Assembly (NCBI GenBank): GCA_035293565.1
Contig: DATGMP010000037.1
Location: 1-5,005, forward strand
Direction: 5' to 3'
Length of the DNA: 5,005 nucleotides
DNA from: DATGMP01 sp035293565
Lineage (GTDB): Bacteria; Pseudomonadota; Alphaproteobacteria; BOG-932; Roseiterribacteraceae
Part shown: positions 3,375 through 5,005 of the stretch, piece by piece
Layout: every line of letters begins with the position of its first letter
Numbering within the stretch: position 1 is the first letter of the stretch
Made by a program: the position numbers and the translations under genes
The notes under the pieces: model-generated
What the model saw: only the letters and a program-made list of their open reading frames with translations
Database searches by the model: none
Told to the model about the DNA's origin: nothing

Positions 3375-5005
3375 ATGGCCCGCTCTTGTCGCCTTGCCGC
3401 TCTCCTGTGCTTGCTGCTGCTCGGCGCAAGGGAAGCCCACGCCGCCGCCATCGCGCTCGACGGCGAGGGCGGCGATGCCTGGACCTTCCGAAAGCAGGTG
3501 ACCGGCACGGTCGAGACCGGGCCATGCGACGCGGTCCTCGTCAATTCGCCGACGGGGACCGTGCAAGCCGCGCGCCAAGGCGCGCATTTCTCCGCCGCGG
3601 CGATGCTCGCCGAAGGCGCCAACGATGTGCGCGCCCTGTGTATCGAGCAGGGCGAGGAGCGCGCCGTCTCGCCGCCGCAGCATTGGACCGAGCGGCTCCA
3701 GGATGTGCCGAGATCGGCGACGCGCATCGAGATCACCGATACCGCCGTGATCCTCGATGGCGGCGTCAGCACGCCCGCCCAGGGCCGCGCCGCCGCCATC
3801 ACCGACTATGCGTGGAGCGCTGGTCGGGACAATCCGGCAATGCTCCGCGCGACCGACGGCTCGGCGCTCGCATCCTCGCCGCATCACGGCTTGCGACTTG
3901 CGCTGCAGCGGCCGACGATCGACGGCGAGTATCACGTGAGCTTGCTGGTGCGCGACGCGCTCGGCCGCAGCGACCGGAGCACCGCCGCCTTTCGCGTCGC
4001 CGGCGGCGCGATCCGTCCGATCGATCTCGATCGCGACCGTCCCGCCTGGATCGATGACGCCATCGTCTATGGCGCCGTGCCGTCGCTTTTCGGGCCGCGC
4101 GGCCTCGACGACGTGACCGCTCGGCTCGACGACATCGCCGCGCTGGGCGCCACCGTGCTGTGGCTGTCGCCCATTACCAACAGCCCGCCCGGTGATTTCG
4201 GCTATGCGGTCACCGATCATTTCCACTTGCGCAGCGCACTCGGCTCCGAGGCCGATCTCCACCGGCTCATCCGGGAAGCCCACGCCCGCGGCATCCGCGT
4301 CATTCTCGATGTCGCGATCAATCACCTCTCGGATCGGCATCCCTATTTCCGCAGCGCGGCCGCACGCGGCGCGGCGTCGCCGTACCATCCCTTCTTCATG
4401 TGGGATGGGGTGCGTCCGGTGCATTATTTCGACTGGACCAATCTCGAGACTCTCGACTTCGACAATCCGGAAGTGCGGCAATACGCCGTCGCGGCCTTCA
4501 CCCGTTGGCTGCGCGATTTCGATGTCGACGGCTTCCGGGTCGATGCGAGCTGGGCGATCAAGCAGCGTGCGCCCGATTTCTGGCCGAGCTGGCGGCGCGA
4601 GCTGAAGCGCATCAAGCCCGACCTCCTCCTGATCGCCGAGGCGCCGGCCCGCGACCCCTATTACGGCGCCAATGGCTTCGATGCCGCCTATGATTGGTCG
4701 GCGAAGCTCGGCGAATGGGCGTGGCATGATGCGTTCGGGACGATCGATGTCGCAGAGCGCCTGCGTCGCGTCCTCGCCATGGAAGGCAGCGGGAATCGAA
4801 CCGCGCTCACCTTCCGCTTTCTCGACAACAACGATACCGGCGCGCGTTTCATTACGCGCTTCGGCGCACCTACGATGCGGGTCGCTGCCGCGATGCTGCT
4901 GACCCTGCCGGGGATTCCCTGCCTTTACATGGGCGAGGAATTGGGTGTTGCTTTTCAGCCCTATGGCCGGCACGCGCCGATCGAATGGACGGGGCGCGAA
5001 GATTT
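3375..5005 (+). CDS. Secreted GH13 alpha-amylase-family glycoside hydrolase, 3' end beyond the window
   Basis: At least 543 residues of an exported enzyme acting on alpha-glucans or maltooligosaccharides are visible. Residues 1-23 form a Sec signal peptide (RSCRLAALLCLLLLG core, cut after AHA). Residues about 30-112 look like an Ig-type domain with two cysteines (C51, C89) that could pair. Residues about 118-208 resemble a PKD/Ig domain (AVILDGG..., ITDYAWS, YHVSLLVRDALGR). The GH13 barrel starts near 229 (AIVYGAVPSLFG). It shows conserved region I DVAINH (312-317), region II GFRVDAS with Arg388 and nucleophile Asp390, region III LIAEAP with acid/base Glu422, and region IV FLDNNDTG with Asp487. 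The three catalytic acids are therefore present. The usual region IV His before the last Asp is Asn486. I chose ATG 3375 because it gives a clean signal peptide; in-frame ATG 3324 would add 17 residues. Neither has a good ribosome site. Exact substrate specificity cannot be read from this. Confidence 0.92.
   Translation, partial: MARSCRLAALLCLLLLGAREAHAAAIALDGEGGDAWTFRKQVTGTVETGPCDAVLVNSPTGTVQAARQGAHFSAAAMLAEGANDVRALCIEQGEERAVSPPQHWTERLQDVPRSATRIEITDTAVILDGGVSTPAQGRAAAITDYAWSAGRDNPAMLRATDGSALASSPHHGLRLALQRPTIDGEYHVSLLVRDALGRSDRSTAAFRVAGGAIRPIDLDRDRPAWIDDAIVYGAVPSLFGPRGLDDVTARLDDIAALGATVLWLSPITNSPPGDFGYAVTDHFHLRSALGSEADLHRLIREAHARGIRVILDVAINHLSDRHPYFRSAAARGAASPYHPFFMWDGVRPVHYFDWTNLETLDFDNPEVRQYAVAAFTRWLRDFDVDGFRVDASWAIKQRAPDFWPSWRRELKRIKPDLLLIAEAPARDPYYGANGFDAAYDWSAKLGEWAWHDAFGTIDVAERLRRVLAMEGSGNRTALTFRFLDNNDTGARFITRFGAPTMRVAAAMLLTLPGIPCLYMGEELGVAFQPYGRHAPIEWTGRED

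Noticed and set aside
3321..4973. A 550-codon open frame on the minus strand opposite the amylase gene
   Set aside because: It is fully antisense to a GH13 gene with all catalytic motifs. Its product is rich in Arg/Gly/Ala with no recognisable domain, as expected from GC-rich codon bias.
1..5005. CRISPR array, rRNA, tRNA, riboswitch or insertion sequence
   Set aside because: No regularly spaced direct repeats, conserved RNA motifs, or transposase with terminal repeats were seen.

Overview
The window comes from a high-GC genome, most likely an alphaproteobacterium. Support for that comes from GC-rich third codon positions, an ArsR–SRPBCC regulatory pair of the kind common in Rhizobiales and relatives, an EcfG-type promoter candidate (GGAAC-N16-CGTA), and a degenerate dispersed intergenic repeat. 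The lineage is inferred from these traits; no marker gene is present.

Layout from left to right. (1) Positions 1-529, minus strand: the N-terminal part of a phage-type integrase (tyrosine recombinase with a DUF6538-like N-terminus), cut by the left window edge. It suggests the end of an integrated element extending to the left. (2) Positions 530-1049: no convincing gene. The stretch holds an imperfect REP-like hairpin, an 11-bp inverted repeat pair, a 9-bp inverted repeat, and a clear intrinsic terminator (906-936) that serves the next gene. (3) Positions 1050-1751, minus strand: an exported protein with two PepSY-like repeats, one of them carrying an Asn/Gly-rich insertion. An EcfG-like stress promoter candidate lies just upstream. 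(4) Positions 1939-3235, minus strand: a two-gene operon in which an ArsR-family repressor is translationally coupled (17-nt overlap) to a protein made of two fused SRPBCC/AHSA1 domains. A near-perfect 24-bp palindrome covers the repressor's start codon and putative -10 box. (5) Positions 3375-5005, plus strand and divergent: a secreted GH13 alpha-amylase-family enzyme with N-terminal Ig/PKD-like domains, cut by the right window edge.

The ArsR–SRPBCC unit looks like a self-contained, autoregulated operon. The PepSY gene is probably a separate transcription unit with its own promoter and terminator. The amylase gene shares a 139-bp divergent region with the ArsR gene; whether ArsR also affects it cannot be told from sequence. 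I see no clear new multi-gene system. The most informative non-coding signal is the operator/start-codon arrangement of the ArsR gene.
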